Below, piece by piece: positions 18,594-27,188 of a DNA stretch of 64,000 bases (within the stretch, counting starts at the first letter, position 1; every line of letters starts with the position of its first letter). The stretch comes from Nocardiopsis alba DSM 43377. GTDB lineage: Bacteria > Actinomycetota > Actinomycetes > Streptosporangiales > Streptosporangiaceae. Location of the stretch: contig NZ_ANAC01000017.1 of the NCBI RefSeq assembly GCF_000341225.1, positions 1 through 64,000 on the forward strand, read 5' to 3'. The notes beneath the pieces were generated by a model, which was not told where the DNA came from, made no database searches, and saw nothing but the letters and a program-made list of their open reading frames with translations. The translations under genes were made by a program, and so were the position numbers.

Positions 18594-18904
18594 ACCTCTG
18601 GTCATATAGTTGGACATCCGATATTCTGACGTCCTAGGAGATCGGTGGTGTCGGCCTCCGTGCCGCGCATCATGGTCCGCCGTCGCGCCCGCCCCCACCG
18701 GGGCCCGCGCGGGCGGTCCCGGCAGACGATCCCGCCGGGTGGGGCCCTGACTCCTTCGTCGTCGTGGACGTCGTCGCCCACGACCCGCGCCCGTCCGTGC
18801 CGCCCGGCCTCGACCGCCCGGGAACGGTGGGCGCTCCTCAACGTCGAACGCGAACGGCCGTTCCGTGCCTTTCGGGCCGTCGCTCACCGTACTTGGAGGA
18901 TCAC
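18594..18904. other. Leader or relic region before the 29-residue peptide gene
   Basis: About 310 bases without an accepted gene. AGGAG followed by two GTG codons (18645, 18648) opens a frame that reads as Arg/Pro-rich. A second frame has almost pure G/C third positions from roughly 18715 to 18830 (WGPDSFVVVDVVAHDPRPS), but it lacks a start with a ribosome site and loses bias near 18835. This could be a decayed gene or a long untranslated leader. Confidence 0.3.
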
Positions 18905-18994
18905 ATGTACGACATGATCGAGTACCCGTCCACGCCCGACACCGACGACGAGATCGCTCGCGCTCTCCAGGACGCGCTCAATCGCCGTTGCTGA
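18905..18994 (+). CDS. Orphan 29-residue peptide
   Basis: Not recognised. The ATG has a very good ribosome site (TTGGAGG, five bases before the start) and third positions are mostly G or C, so translation is likely. The peptide starts MYDMIEYP, is acidic in the middle (PDTDDEIA), has a short amphipathic helix (ARALQDAL) and ends in NRRC, with a single C-terminal Cys. It follows the glycosyltransferase operon by 346 bases and precedes leuB; hairpins lie on both sides. It has no run of Leu, Ile or Val codons, so it is not a classical attenuation leader. A modified peptide precursor, a small regulator or an upstream frame for leuB are all open. Confidence 0.55.
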   Translation: MYDMIEYPSTPDTDDEIARALQDALNRRC

Positions 18995-19016
18995 GACGCG
19001 AGTAGGGGGAAAGGGG

Positions 19017-19043
19017 CTGTGCCGGTCCGCGGGGCCGGTACAG
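19017..19043 (+). terminator. Hairpin after the 29-residue peptide gene
   Basis: CTGTGCCGG (19017-19025) pairs with CCGGTACAG (19035-19043), with one wobble, and is followed by TTGTCT. It lies between the peptide stop and the leuB promoter region. Confidence 0.45.
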
Positions 19044-19046
19044 TTG

Positions 19047-19061
19047 TCTCACCTACTGTTC
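19047..19061 (+). promoter_or_regulatory. Imperfect operator-like site before leuB
   Basis: TCTCA-CCTAC-TGTTC keeps the left half and the TG of the right half of the TCTCA-N5-TGAGA pattern. It is 61 bases before the leuB start, a suitable distance for control of the leuB promoter. Confidence 0.4.
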
Positions 19062-19122
19062 ATTCGATCTCGCCATGTGAGAAATCGCCGGTGGGGTCGC
19101 CTCCGAGTCGAAGGCAGTCCGT

Positions 19123-20187
19123 ATGGCAGCGCGCACCGTGAAACTGGCCGTCATCCCCGGGGACGGAATCGGTCCCGAGGTCGTCGCCGAGGGCCTCAAG
19201 GTGCTGGGGGTCGTCGCCGCCCAGCACGACCTGGCCATCGAGACCACCGAGTACGAGCTGGGGGCCAGGCTCTGGCATCGCACCGGTGAGACGCTGCCCG
19301 ACCCGGTCGCCGCCGAGCTGCGCGAACACGAGGCCGTCTACCTGGGCGCCGTCGGAGACCCCTCGGTCCCCAGCGGTGTCCTGGAGCGGGGGCTGCTGCT
19401 GCGCCTGCGCTTCGACTTCGACCACTACGTCAACCTGCGTCCGGTCCGGCTCTTCCCGGGGGTCGACAGCCCCTTGGCCGGTGTCTCGCCCGAGGACATC
19501 GACATGCTGGTGGTGCGCGAGGGGACCGAGGGTCCCTACGCCGGCGCCGGTGGCGTCCTGCGCAAGGGCACCCCGCACGAGATCGCCACCCAGGACAGCG
19601 TCAACACCCGTTTCGGGGTCGAGCGCGTGGTCCGCTACGCCTTCGCCAAGGCCGCCGAGCGTCCGCGTCGGCAGTTGACCCTGGTGCACAAGGACAACGT
19701 CCTGACCTACGCAGGTGAGCTGTGGAAGCGCACGGTCGAGGAGGTCGGCGCCGAATACCCGCAGGTCGCCGTGGACTACTGCCACGTCGACGCCGCCTCG
19801 ATGTTCTTCGTCGACCGGCCCGGGCGCTTCGACGTGGTCGTCACCGACAACCTCTTCGGCGACATCATCACCGACATCGGCGCGGCCATCACCGGTGGTA
19901 TCGGTCTGGCGGCCAGCGGTAACATCAACCCGGACAACACCTTCCCCAGCATGTTCGAGCCGGTCCACGGCTCGGCGCCCGACATCGCGGGCCAGGGCAA
20001 GGCCGACCCGACCGCCACCGTGCTGTCGGCCGCGCTCATGCTGGACCACCTGGGGGTGCCCGAGGCGGCCCGCCGGATCGAGGCGGCGGTCTCGGCCGAC
20101 CTGAAGACCCGCGCCCAGAGCGACGAGGTCCGGTCCACCTCCCGTATCGGCGACGACCTCGCCGCGCGAGTAGCCGAGCAGGGCTGA
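19123..20187 (+). CDS. leuB: 3-isopropylmalate dehydrogenase
   Basis: Third leucine-specific step: NAD-dependent oxidative decarboxylation of 3-isopropylmalate to 2-oxoisocaproate. The 354 residues show [14 protein letters not shown], the substrate loop VYLGAVGDP and [24 protein letters not shown], the metal-site segment [17 protein letters not shown] and the NAD-binding [18 protein letters not shown]. Length fits the actinobacterial type. The ATG has GAAGG nine bases upstream. It is flanked by the peptide gene and ilvE, each separated by hairpins, so it is probably a single-gene unit under the upstream operator-like site. Confidence 0.97.
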   Translation: MAARTVKLAVIPGDGIGPEVVAEGLKVLGVVAAQHDLAIETTEYELGARLWHRTGETLPDPVAAELREHEAVYLGAVGDPSVPSGVLERGLLLRLRFDFDHYVNLRPVRLFPGVDSPLAGVSPEDIDMLVVREGTEGPYAGAGGVLRKGTPHEIATQDSVNTRFGVERVVRYAFAKAAERPRRQLTLVHKDNVLTYAGELWKRTVEEVGAEYPQVAVDYCHVDAASMFFVDRPGRFDVVVTDNLFGDIITDIGAAITGGIGLAASGNINPDNTFPSMFEPVHGSAPDIAGQGKADPTATVLSAALMLDHLGVPEAARRIEAAVSADLKTRAQSDEVRSTSRIGDDLAARVAEQG

Positions 20188-20255
20188 GGCGACCGCTTTC
20201 GGCCCTGCCTTCACGACAGGCGCGGCCGTGGCGGGAACACCACTTCACGACCCTT

Positions 20256-20293
20256 GCGACGGGCGCGTCTGGAACCTCCGGCGCGCCCGTCGC
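20256..20293 (+). terminator. Terminator of leuB
   Basis: Twelve-base stem GCGACGGGCGCG with CGCGCCCGTCGC, 14-base loop, followed by CCTTTTC. A TAGATT -10-like hexamer (about 20347) for ilvE lies downstream. Confidence 0.7.
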
Positions 20294-20402
20294 CCTTTTC
20301 GCGGCCTTGGCCTGGTCTGGCACCGGGTGCGCTCTTCCGACACACTAGATTCCAGGTCGGCGGCGCTGCCGACCCGTTGCATCCGAGAGGACCACCGACA
20401 AC

Positions 20403-21518
20403 ATGAACAACAACACCACCACCACTGGGTTGACGTTCGACATCCGGCTCTCCGACCGGCGGAAGACCCCGCGGGAACGTGAGGAACTGCTGGAGAACCC
20501 CGGGTTCGGTCAGGTGTTCACCGATCACATGGTGAGCATCCGTTACACAGAGGGCAAGGGCTGGCACGACGCGGCCCTGGAGCCGTACGGGCCGCTCAGC
20601 CTGGACCCGGCCACCTCCGCCCTTCACTACGCGCAGGAGATCTTCGAGGGGCTCAAGGCCTACCGCCACCCGGACGGTTCGCTGGCCTCCTTCAGGCCGG
20701 AGGCCAACGCGGCGCGCTTCAACCGGAGCGCCGAGCGGATGGCGATGCCGGCCCTCCCCGAAGAGCTCTTCCTCAAGTCCATCGAGCTGCTGCTGGAGCA
20801 CGACGGGGACTGGGTCCCGTCCAAGGAGTACTTCAGCCTCTACCTCCGTCCGTTCATGATCTCCACGGACGTGGGCCTGGGGGTCAACAACCCCTCCCGT
20901 ACCTACGTCTACCTGCTCATCGCCTCGCCCGTGGGCTCCTACTTCTCCGGCGGCGTCAAGCCGGTGACGGTCTGGCTGTCCAAGGACTACACGCGTGCCG
21001 CCCCCGGCGGCACGGGCGCGGCCAAGTTCGCGGGCAACTACGCCGCGAGCTTCCTGGCCCAGTCCCAGGCGGTCGAGAAGGGCTGCGACCAGGTCGTGTG
21101 GCTGGACGCCCGCGAGCACCGATGGGTCGAGGAGATGGGCGGCATGAACCTGTGGTTCGTGTTCGGCGAGGGCGAGAACGCGCGCCTGCGCACGCCTCCG
21201 CTCACCGGCACCCTGCTGCCGGGGATCACCCGCGAATCACTGCTCACCCTCGCCCCCGACCTGGGTATTCCGGCGGAGGAGAAGCCCCTCTCCATCGAGG
21301 AGTGGCGCGAGGCGGCCGAGTCCGGCGAGATGACCGAGGTCTTCGCGTGCGGCACCGCCGCGGTGGTCACCCCGGTCGGCCACGTCAAGAGCGACGACGG
21401 CGAGTTCACCATCGGCGACGGCACTCCCGGGCCGATCACGATGCGTCTGCGCGAGGAGCTGGTCGGGTTGCAGACCGGTCTGCGCAAGGACGAGCACGGC
21501 TGGATCACCCGCTTCTAG
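20403..21518 (+). CDS. ilvE: Branched-chain amino acid aminotransferase
   Basis: PLP enzyme of fold type IV that performs the last transamination to Leu, Ile and Val. The 371 residues include the substrate/PLP region [17 protein letters not shown], the PLP-binding Lys in [12 protein letters not shown], the GGMNLWFVF strand and [13 protein letters not shown] near the phosphate cup. Length and motifs match the class II BCAT of actinobacteria. The start ATG at 20403 follows GAGAGGA. It has its own terminators on both sides. Confidence 0.96.
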   Translation: MNNNTTTTGLTFDIRLSDRRKTPREREELLENPGFGQVFTDHMVSIRYTEGKGWHDAALEPYGPLSLDPATSALHYAQEIFEGLKAYRHPDGSLASFRPEANAARFNRSAERMAMPALPEELFLKSIELLLEHDGDWVPSKEYFSLYLRPFMISTDVGLGVNNPSRTYVYLLIASPVGSYFSGGVKPVTVWLSKDYTRAAPGGTGAAKFAGNYAASFLAQSQAVEKGCDQVVWLDAREHRWVEEMGGMNLWFVFGEGENARLRTPPLTGTLLPGITRESLLTLAPDLGIPAEEKPLSIEEWREAAESGEMTEVFACGTAAVVTPVGHVKSDDGEFTIGDGTPGPITMRLREELVGLQTGLRKDEHGWITRF

Positions 21519-21526
21519 GAAGGCGG

Positions 21527-21565
21527 GGCGTGGGCCGCTCGGGGGATCTCCGGGCGGCCCACGCC
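21527..21565 (+). terminator. Terminator of ilvE
   Basis: Twelve-base stem GGCGTGGGCCGC with GCGGCCCACGCC, followed by GTTTCCCC. Confidence 0.75.
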
Positions 21566-21649
21566 GTTTCCCCCGGGCCGTCGGCGGAGGGTTCCGGCCG
21601 ATGGGCGGCCTCGCGAAGGCCGGTCGGAAGCCACCCGATACGTCCGAAG

Positions 21650-21677
21650 TGAGAAATTCTCATCTCGTAGAGTGAGA
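21650..21677 (+). promoter_or_regulatory. Double palindrome upstream of the cimA leader
   Basis: Two abutting sites: TGAGAAATTCTCA (21650-21662), a perfect palindrome, and TCTCG-TAGAG-TGAGA (21663-21677), one mismatch from the ilvB-type pattern. They lie about 50 bases before the cimA leader-peptide frame. A regulator dimer could occupy either or both. Confidence 0.55.
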
Positions 21678-21728
21678 CATCTGCCCCCGAACAGGACCTC
21701 CTCGGTGGCCATGTGGCACACTGGCCTC

Positions 21729-21770
21729 ATGCCGTCCCAGGTCGTGATTATTCAGGGGCGCGCCGGCTGA
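21729..21770 (+). CDS. cimA leader peptide (13 residues)
   Basis: ATG-started frame encoding MPSQVVIIQGRAG with consecutive Val-Val-Ile-Ile codons (GTC GTG ATT ATT). ATT is a rare codon in this genome, which would strengthen stalling. The last part of the frame forms the left arm of the first attenuator hairpin. Ribosome binding sequence is weak. Isoleucine is the end product of the citramalate route, which fits the codon content. Confidence 0.75.
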   Translation: MPSQVVIIQGRAG

Positions 21771-21849
21771 CGACTTCCCGCGAACGCGCAGGGAAGGATC
21801 CGGACCCTGCCGGCGCGCTGACCTCTCGTGTCCACGAGGGGTCTTTTTT
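21758..21849 (+). promoter_or_regulatory. cimA transcription attenuator
   Basis: Stem one pairs GCGCGCCGGC (21758-21767, inside the leader peptide frame) with GCCGGCGCGC (21809-21818). The terminator stem pairs GACCTCTCG (from 21820) with CGAGGGGTC (to 21843) and is followed by six T (21844-21849). The layout is peptide, long hairpin, terminator, then the gene, as for ilvB. A ribosome stalled at the Val/Ile codons would free the right arm of stem one. Precise alternative folds were not computed. Confidence 0.75.
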
Positions 21850-21895
21850 GTTGGCCGGGACCGCCTTAAACCAGACCACTTCGGGAGTTCCACCC

Positions 21896-23506
21896 ATGAG
21901 GGACGACAGTTTCCACGTCTTCGACACCACGCTCCGCGACGGGGCCCAGCGCGAGGGGATCAACCTCCGGGTCTCCGACAAACTGGCCATCGCGAAGCTG
22001 CTGGACGACTTCGGAGTGGCCTTCATCGAGGGCGGATGGCCGGGGGCCAACCCCAAGGACACCGAGTTCTTCCGGAGGGCTTCACAAGAGCTCGATCTGG
22101 AACACGCGCTGCTCACCGCGTTCGGCGCGACCCGCCGTGCCGGTGTGAGGGCCGCCGACGACCCACAGGTGGCCGCCCTGCGCGACAGCGGCGCGTCGGT
22201 CGTCACTCTGGTCGCCAAGAGTGACGACCGACACGTCGAACGTGCCCTGCGCACGACCCTCGACGAGAACCTCGCGATGATCGCCGACACCGTCTCCCAC
22301 CTTCGCGAACACGGCCAACGCGTGTTCGTGGACTGTGAGCACTTCTTCGACGGCTACCGTCACCACCCCGAGTACGCCCTGTCCGTGGTCCGGACGGCGG
22401 CCGAGGCCGGGGCGGACGTGGTCGTCCTGTGCGACACCAACGGCGGCATGCTTCCCGCCGACATCACCCGCGTGGTGACCGAGGTGCGCGAGGCCACCGG
22501 GGTCCGTCTGGGTATCCACGCCCAGGACGACACCGGCTGCGCCGTCGCCAACACCCTGGCCGCCGTGGACGCCGGCGCCACGCACGTGCAGTGCACCGCC
22601 AACGGCTACGGCGAGCGGGTCGGCAACGCCGACCTGTTCTCGGTGGTGGGCGCCCTCGCCCTCAAACGCGGCCGGGAGATCCTTCCCGAGGGCTGCCTGG
22701 GGGAGATGACCCGGGTGTCGACCGCGATCGCGGAGATCGTCAACCTGGCCCCCGACACCCACCGGCCCTACGTGGGGGTCTCCGCCTTCGCCCACAAGGC
22801 CGGGCTGCACGCCTCCGCCATCAAGGTCGACCCGGACCTGTACCAGCACACCGACCCCGAGCTGGTCGGCAACCGTATGCGCATGCTCGTCTCCGACATG
22901 GCCGGGCGCGCGTCGGTGGAGCTCAAGGCCCGCGAGCTGGGTCTGGACCTGGGCGACGACCGGGCGCTGTCCGGACGCGTGGTGGAGCGGATCAAGGGGT
23001 TGGAGCTGTCCGGGTACAGTTTCGAGGCGGCCGATGCCTCGTTGGAGCTGCTGCTGAGGGAGGAGCTCGGGGAGTCGGTCCGCTATTTCGAGACCGAGTC
23101 GTGGCGGGTGCTGACCGAGCGCCGTCCGACCGCCGGTTCCAGCCCGTTGGCCGGTGAGGACGAGAGCCTGTCCGAGGCGACCGTCAAGCTCCGGGTCAAG
23201 GGCGAGCGGGTCATCGCCACGGCCGAGGGCAATGGTCCGGTCAACGCGTTGGACCGGGCCCTGCGCAGCTCGCTGGAGCACGCCTTCACCGCTCTGGGCG
23301 GCCTGGAACTGACCGACTACAAGGTCCGCATCCTGGAGGGCGCCTCGGGCACCGACGCGGTCACCCGCATCCTCGTCACGTTCAGCGACGGGGGCGAGGA
23401 GTGGACGACGGTGGGCGTGGGGCCCAACGTCGTGGACGCCTCCTGGGTGGCGTTGGAGCAGGCCATCACCTACGGACTGTTGCGACAGGGCTACCCGCGC
23501 GACTGA
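21896..23506 (+). CDS. cimA: Citramalate synthase
   Basis: Condenses acetyl-CoA with pyruvate to (R)-citramalate, the threonine-independent entry to isoleucine. The start ATG at 21896 has GGGAG eight bases upstream and lies after the attenuator. Of 536 residues, the first 280 are an HMGL-type TIM barrel (VFDTTLRDGAQREG, GWPGANPKD, LGIHAQDDTGCAVAN), the middle has the mobile SAFAHKAGLHASA loop, and residues from about 390 form a LeuA-type allosteric dimer domain. Length and the GWPGANPKD signature separate it from 2-isopropylmalate synthase. The product would be processed by the leuCD and leuB enzymes, all in this window. Confidence 0.92.
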   Translation: MRDDSFHVFDTTLRDGAQREGINLRVSDKLAIAKLLDDFGVAFIEGGWPGANPKDTEFFRRASQELDLEHALLTAFGATRRAGVRAADDPQVAALRDSGASVVTLVAKSDDRHVERALRTTLDENLAMIADTVSHLREHGQRVFVDCEHFFDGYRHHPEYALSVVRTAAEAGADVVVLCDTNGGMLPADITRVVTEVREATGVRLGIHAQDDTGCAVANTLAAVDAGATHVQCTANGYGERVGNADLFSVVGALALKRGREILPEGCLGEMTRVSTAIAEIVNLAPDTHRPYVGVSAFAHKAGLHASAIKVDPDLYQHTDPELVGNRMRMLVSDMAGRASVELKARELGLDLGDDRALSGRVVERIKGLELSGYSFEAADASLELLLREELGESVRYFETESWRVLTERRPTAGSSPLAGEDESLSEATVKLRVKGERVIATAEGNGPVNALDRALRSSLEHAFTALGGLELTDYKVRILEGASGTDAVTRILVTFSDGGEEWTTVGVGPNVVDASWVALEQAITYGLLRQGYPRD

Positions 23507-23531
23507 GTCCGAGGGGGTTCGGAAAGTGCAT

Positions 23532-23573
23532 CGGGCGGGTGACAGGAGTGTCACGTTCTCTGTCACCCGTCCG
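23532..23573 (+). terminator. Terminator of cimA
   Basis: Long stem CGGGCGGGTGACAG with CTGTCACCCGTCCG (one wobble) 25 bases after the cimA stop, followed by TACATCTCCTGTTT. Confidence 0.7.
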
Positions 23574-23611
23574 TACATCTCCTGTTTCCCGTGCAGGTCA
23601 GAGCTTTGAAA

Positions 23612-23647
23612 CTTACTTACGGGTAAGAAAGACCTGTCCGGCAGGTC
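23612..23647 (+). promoter_or_regulatory. Two palindromes upstream of the ABC importer operon
   Basis: CTTAC-TTACGG-GTAAG (23612-23627) and GACCTG-TCCGG-CAGGTC (23631-23647) sit in the 346-base gap before the importer genes. Both look like repressor operators. No regulator gene is adjacent, so the binder is unknown. Nothing else gene-like is seen between 23574 and 23852. Confidence 0.4.
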
Positions 23648-23852
23648 ATAGCCAGTGTGTCTTGAGCCACTCGATACTGCGAACTTTGAGGAAGTTCCAT
23701 ATGTACGAATGGTGATAGATGCCGGATATAACCGTCGCGCGCCTCGCAGTTGGCGCGCTGTTCGCCCTCCCGCGATCCGCAGGTCACCCTTCCCCTGAAG
23801 ACTGCGGGTCGTGTCCTCACCCGAGATCCGAACCCGGGGTGGAGGTAAAGGC

Positions 23853-24800
23853 GTGACCACCGGTCCGGTGATCGAGCGTCGCGTCGCGTCACCGCACTCC
23901 TCCAGTACCCGGCACAAACGAGCCCGCCGAGGGAAGGACGCCCTGCTCGCCTGGGGCTTCCTGCTTCCCTCCGCGGTGGTCTTCGCGCTCTTCCTGGTCT
24001 ATCCGTTGGGGCGCACCGTCTACCTGTCGATGCACGGCAACGACATCATCGGTCGGCCCAGCCGCTTCGTCGGCCTGAGCCACTTCGCCGAGATGGCCAC
24101 GCCCCAGTTCGGCCAGACCCTGATGACCACGGTGCTCTTCACCGTCGGTGTGGTCGTTCCCGGGGTCGCCGGAGCTCTCGTGATCGTTCTCCTCCTGGAG
24201 GGCGTCATCAAGGGGCAACGGTTCCTGCGCGGCGCCTTCGCGCTGCCGTTCGCCTTCTCCGTGGCCAGCGCCTCGGTGATCTTCTCCGTGTTCTACAGCC
24301 CCGGCAACAGCGTGCTCAACGGCATCCTGTACCGGCTGGGAATGGACCAGGTCCCCTGGCTGACCTCCCAGGAGATGGCCCTGTGGTCCGTCTGCATCAC
24401 CACGGTGTGGATGAACCTCGGCTACGGGGTGCTGGTGCTCGCCGCCGGCATCGGCTCCATCCCCAAGGAGGTCAACGAGGCGGCCCGCATCGACGGAGCC
24501 ACCGGGCCGCGCCTGGCCTGGGACGTCACCATCCCGATGCTCGGCCCCCAGCTCTTCTTCCTGATCGTCATCTCCACGATCAACGCCCTACAGAGCTTCG
24601 GCCAGATCCACATCCTCACCGCGGGGGGACCGGTCGGATCCACGACCACCCTCGTCTACTCGATCTTCCAGGACGCCTTCGCGTACGGAACCAGCGACTT
24701 CGGTCGGGCCAGCGCCCAGGCGCTCGTCCTGCTGCTGGTGGTCCTGGTGTGCACCATGGTCCAGTTCGGTGTCATCGAACGGAAGGTGCACTACTCATGA
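23853..24800 (+). CDS. Sugar/glycerol-phosphate ABC transporter permease (UgpA-type)
   Basis: 315-residue inner-membrane permease of the carbohydrate-uptake-1 family. GTG at 23853 chosen because GGAGG lies seven bases upstream. Six membrane segments are visible, the first at LLAWGFLLPSAVVFALFLVYP. The coupling-helix EAA motif reads EVNEAARIDGATGPRLAW, the site that docks onto the ATPase. The stop overlaps the next start as ATGA. Similarity to glycerol-3-phosphate permeases is my impression; substrate is not proven. Confidence 0.9.
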   Translation: MTTGPVIERRVASPHSSSTRHKRARRGKDALLAWGFLLPSAVVFALFLVYPLGRTVYLSMHGNDIIGRPSRFVGLSHFAEMATPQFGQTLMTTVLFTVGVVVPGVAGALVIVLLLEGVIKGQRFLRGAFALPFAFSVASASVIFSVFYSPGNSVLNGILYRLGMDQVPWLTSQEMALWSVCITTVWMNLGYGVLVLAAGIGSIPKEVNEAARIDGATGPRLAWDVTIPMLGPQLFFLIVISTINALQSFGQIHILTAGGPVGSTTTLVYSIFQDAFAYGTSDFGRASAQALVLLLVVLVCTMVQFGVIERKVHYS

Positions 24801-25675
24801 CGCTCACCGCAGAGGGCAAGGGCACCGTCGAGAAGGTGTCGCGGCCCCGACCCACCCTCGGGCACGTCGCCGGTCGCGTCCTGCTGTACCTGATGCTGGC
24901 CCTGCTCCTGGTCCCCGTACTGTTCCCCGTCTACTACGTGTTCGTGGGAACGTTCATGGAGCCCCGGGAACTGGCGACCTTCCCGTCCAGACTGTTGCCC
25001 ACCGGCTTCGACACCGGCAACATCGAGGGCGCGCTCAAGGCGGTCCCCCTGGCGCGCATGTACTGGAACTCGCTGGTCATGGCGGGCATCATCACCGTCA
25101 GCCAGCTGTGCACCTCGGCCCTGGCCGCGTACGCGTTCGTGTTCCTGCGCTTCCGAGGCAGCGCGGTGATCTTCGCGCTCTTCCTGTCCACCCTCATGGT
25201 CCCGGCCGAGGCGACCTTCATCCCCAACTACCTCACCATCACCGGATGGGGCCTGGGCAACAGCTACGCCGGACTGGTCATGCCGTTCCTGGCCTACGCC
25301 TTCGGCACCTTCCTCCTGCGGCAGAGCTTCAAGCAGTTCCCCCGCGAGCTGTACGACGCCGCCCGGATGGACGGCATGGGCCATCTCCGGTTCCTCTGGA
25401 CCATCCTGCTCCCTCTGAGCAGACCCGCTCTGACCGCGGTCGGCATGTACGTGTTCATCACCAGCTGGAACATGTACTTCTGGCCGCTGATCATCACCCG
25501 CAGCACCGAGATGCAGACCCTCCAGATCGGCCTCAACAGCCTCAAGACGGGCGAGGCCGCCAACCCCGGACTCCTTCTGGCAGGGGCCGCGCTGTCGGTC
25601 ATCCCCACACTCGTCCTCGTGATCTTCGGGCAGCGCTTCATCGTCCGAGGACTCACCGCGGGCGCGGTCAAGTAG
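24797..25675 (+). CDS. Sugar/glycerol-phosphate ABC transporter permease (UgpE-type)
   Basis: 292-residue second permease, overlapping the first by four bases. Membrane segments begin at VLLYLMLALLLVPVLFPVYY, and the EAA-type loop reads ELYDAARMDGMGHLRFLW. MalG/UgpE-like length and topology. It pairs with the upstream permease to form the channel. Confidence 0.9.
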   Translation: MTLTAEGKGTVEKVSRPRPTLGHVAGRVLLYLMLALLLVPVLFPVYYVFVGTFMEPRELATFPSRLLPTGFDTGNIEGALKAVPLARMYWNSLVMAGIITVSQLCTSALAAYAFVFLRFRGSAVIFALFLSTLMVPAEATFIPNYLTITGWGLGNSYAGLVMPFLAYAFGTFLLRQSFKQFPRELYDAARMDGMGHLRFLWTILLPLSRPALTAVGMYVFITSWNMYFWPLIITRSTEMQTLQIGLNSLKTGEAANPGLLLAGAALSVIPTLVLVIFGQRFIVRGLTAGAVK

Positions 25676-25705
25676 GTCTTGGAGTACTTAGTGGAGACGA
25701 AAGAG

Positions 25706-27106
25706 ATGACAACCACCTTCCGCCGTAGAGGCATCAAGGCCGCGGCCCTGATCGCGAGCCTGGGCCTGTTCCTCAGCGCCTGTTCGAGTGAGGACGGCGG
25801 GGCCGGCGACGCCGATCTCAGCGCGCCCGGTCCCGAGGTCCTGGACGACCTCGACGAAGCGGTGGAGATCGAGTTCTGGCACAGCATGGACGCCACCAAC
25901 GGCCAGGTGCTGGACGGCCTGATCGAGGACTTCAACTCCCAGAACGAGGGCCGCGTGCACGTCACCGGTTCCTTCCAGGGGGACTACGACGAGGCCCTGG
26001 CCGGACACCGCGCCGCCATCCAGCAGGGCGACACCGCCGAGCTCATCATGATCTACGACCTGGGCACCCAGTTCATGATCGACTCGGGCCAGACGGTCCC
26101 CGCCCAGTCCTTCATCGACGCCGACGACTACGACACCGCCCCCATCGAGGAGGCGCTGCTCAACTACTTCACCGTCGGCGGTGAGCTGCGTTCCTTCCCC
26201 TTCAACAACTCCACCCCGTTGATGTACATCAACCGGGACGCCTTCGAGGAGGCCGGCCTCGACCCGGACTCCCCGCCCACGGACCTCGCCGAGATCCGCG
26301 AGGCCGCGGAGAAGCTGACCGTCACCGACGACGACGGCACGGTCGTGCAGTACGGCTTCGGCGCCGCCGTGTACGGCTGGTTCGTCGAGCAGTTCATGGC
26401 CCGCGCCGCCGCCCCCTACTGCGACAACTCCAACGGCCGTGACGGCCGCGCCACCGAGGTGCTCTTCGACGATCCCAAGATCGTCGAGCTCGTCGAGTGG
26501 TGGGACCAGATGATCGAGGACGACCTCGCCGTCCAGATCGGCCGTAACACCGACGACGGCCAGGCCGCCTTCACCTCCGGTCGCGCCGCCATGACCCTGG
26601 AGTCCACCGGCTCCCTGGGCGGCTTCATCGAGCAGTCCGACTTCGAGGTCGGCGCCGGCTACTTCCCGCTGATCGAGTCCGGTGACCCGGGCGGCTCCAT
26701 CATCGGCGGCGCCTCCCTGTGGATCAACGGCGTGGGCCACAGCCCCGAGGAGATCCGCGGCTCCTGGGAGTTCGTGCAGTACCTGCTCACCTCCGAGGCC
26801 CAGTCCACCTGGCACGCGGGCACCGGCTACCTCGCGGTCAACACCGAGGGCTACGAGGGCGCCGAGGCGCAGGAGCGCGCCGAGGAGTTCCCGCAGTTCT
26901 CCGTGGCCGCGAGCCAGCTCGCCGACTCCGAGATCAACGAGAACACGGCCGGCTGCATGATGGGCGTCATGTCCGAGGCCCGGGTCGCCGCGGAGGAGGG
27001 CTGGGAGACCGCCCTGACCAGTGACACCTCCGCCGAGGACGCGATGGCCGCCGCCGCCGACGGCGTGGCGCGCACCATCGAGGAGTACAACGCCTCGGTC
27101 GAGTAA
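25706..27106 (+). CDS. Extracellular solute-binding lipoprotein (UgpB-type)
   Basis: 466-residue substrate-binding lipoprotein of the importer. ATG at 25706 chosen (GGAG nine bases upstream) over upstream TTG and GTG codons. The signal peptide ends in a lipobox LSAC, followed by a Gly/Asp-rich linker. The mature start VEIEFWHSMDATNG is typical of UgpB-like binding proteins. No ATPase gene follows: a bidirectional hairpin closes the operon. The importer probably borrows a shared MsiK-type ATPase encoded elsewhere, as is common in actinomycetes (family knowledge). Substrate could be glycerol-3-phosphate, a glycerophosphodiester or a sugar. Confidence 0.88.
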   Translation: MTTTFRRRGIKAAALIASLGLFLSACSSEDGGAGDADLSAPGPEVLDDLDEAVEIEFWHSMDATNGQVLDGLIEDFNSQNEGRVHVTGSFQGDYDEALAGHRAAIQQGDTAELIMIYDLGTQFMIDSGQTVPAQSFIDADDYDTAPIEEALLNYFTVGGELRSFPFNNSTPLMYINRDAFEEAGLDPDSPPTDLAEIREAAEKLTVTDDDGTVVQYGFGAAVYGWFVEQFMARAAAPYCDNSNGRDGRATEVLFDDPKIVELVEWWDQMIEDDLAVQIGRNTDDGQAAFTSGRAAMTLESTGSLGGFIEQSDFEVGAGYFPLIESGDPGGSIIGGASLWINGVGHSPEEIRGSWEFVQYLLTSEAQSTWHAGTGYLAVNTEGYEGAEAQERAEEFPQFSVAASQLADSEINENTAGCMMGVMSEARVAAEEGWETALTSDTSAEDAMAAAADGVARTIEEYNASVE

Positions 27107-27142
27107 CACGTGAGGGGCGGGTCCGACCACCGCCCGAACGAA

Positions 27143-27173
27143 GAGGGCGCACCCCCGCCGGGGGTGCGCCCTC
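27143..27173. terminator. Bidirectional terminator between the importer and DUF3152 genes
   Basis: Near-perfect palindrome GAGGGCGCACCCCC ... GGGGGTGCGCCCTC between two convergent genes. Confidence 0.8.
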
Positions 27174-27188
27174 GATGTTCCGAAGGGA

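Noticed and set aside
21713-21895. Longer N-terminus for cimA from 21713
   Set aside because: It would translate through the leader peptide and terminator; the ATG at 21896 has a ribosome site and a family-typical start.
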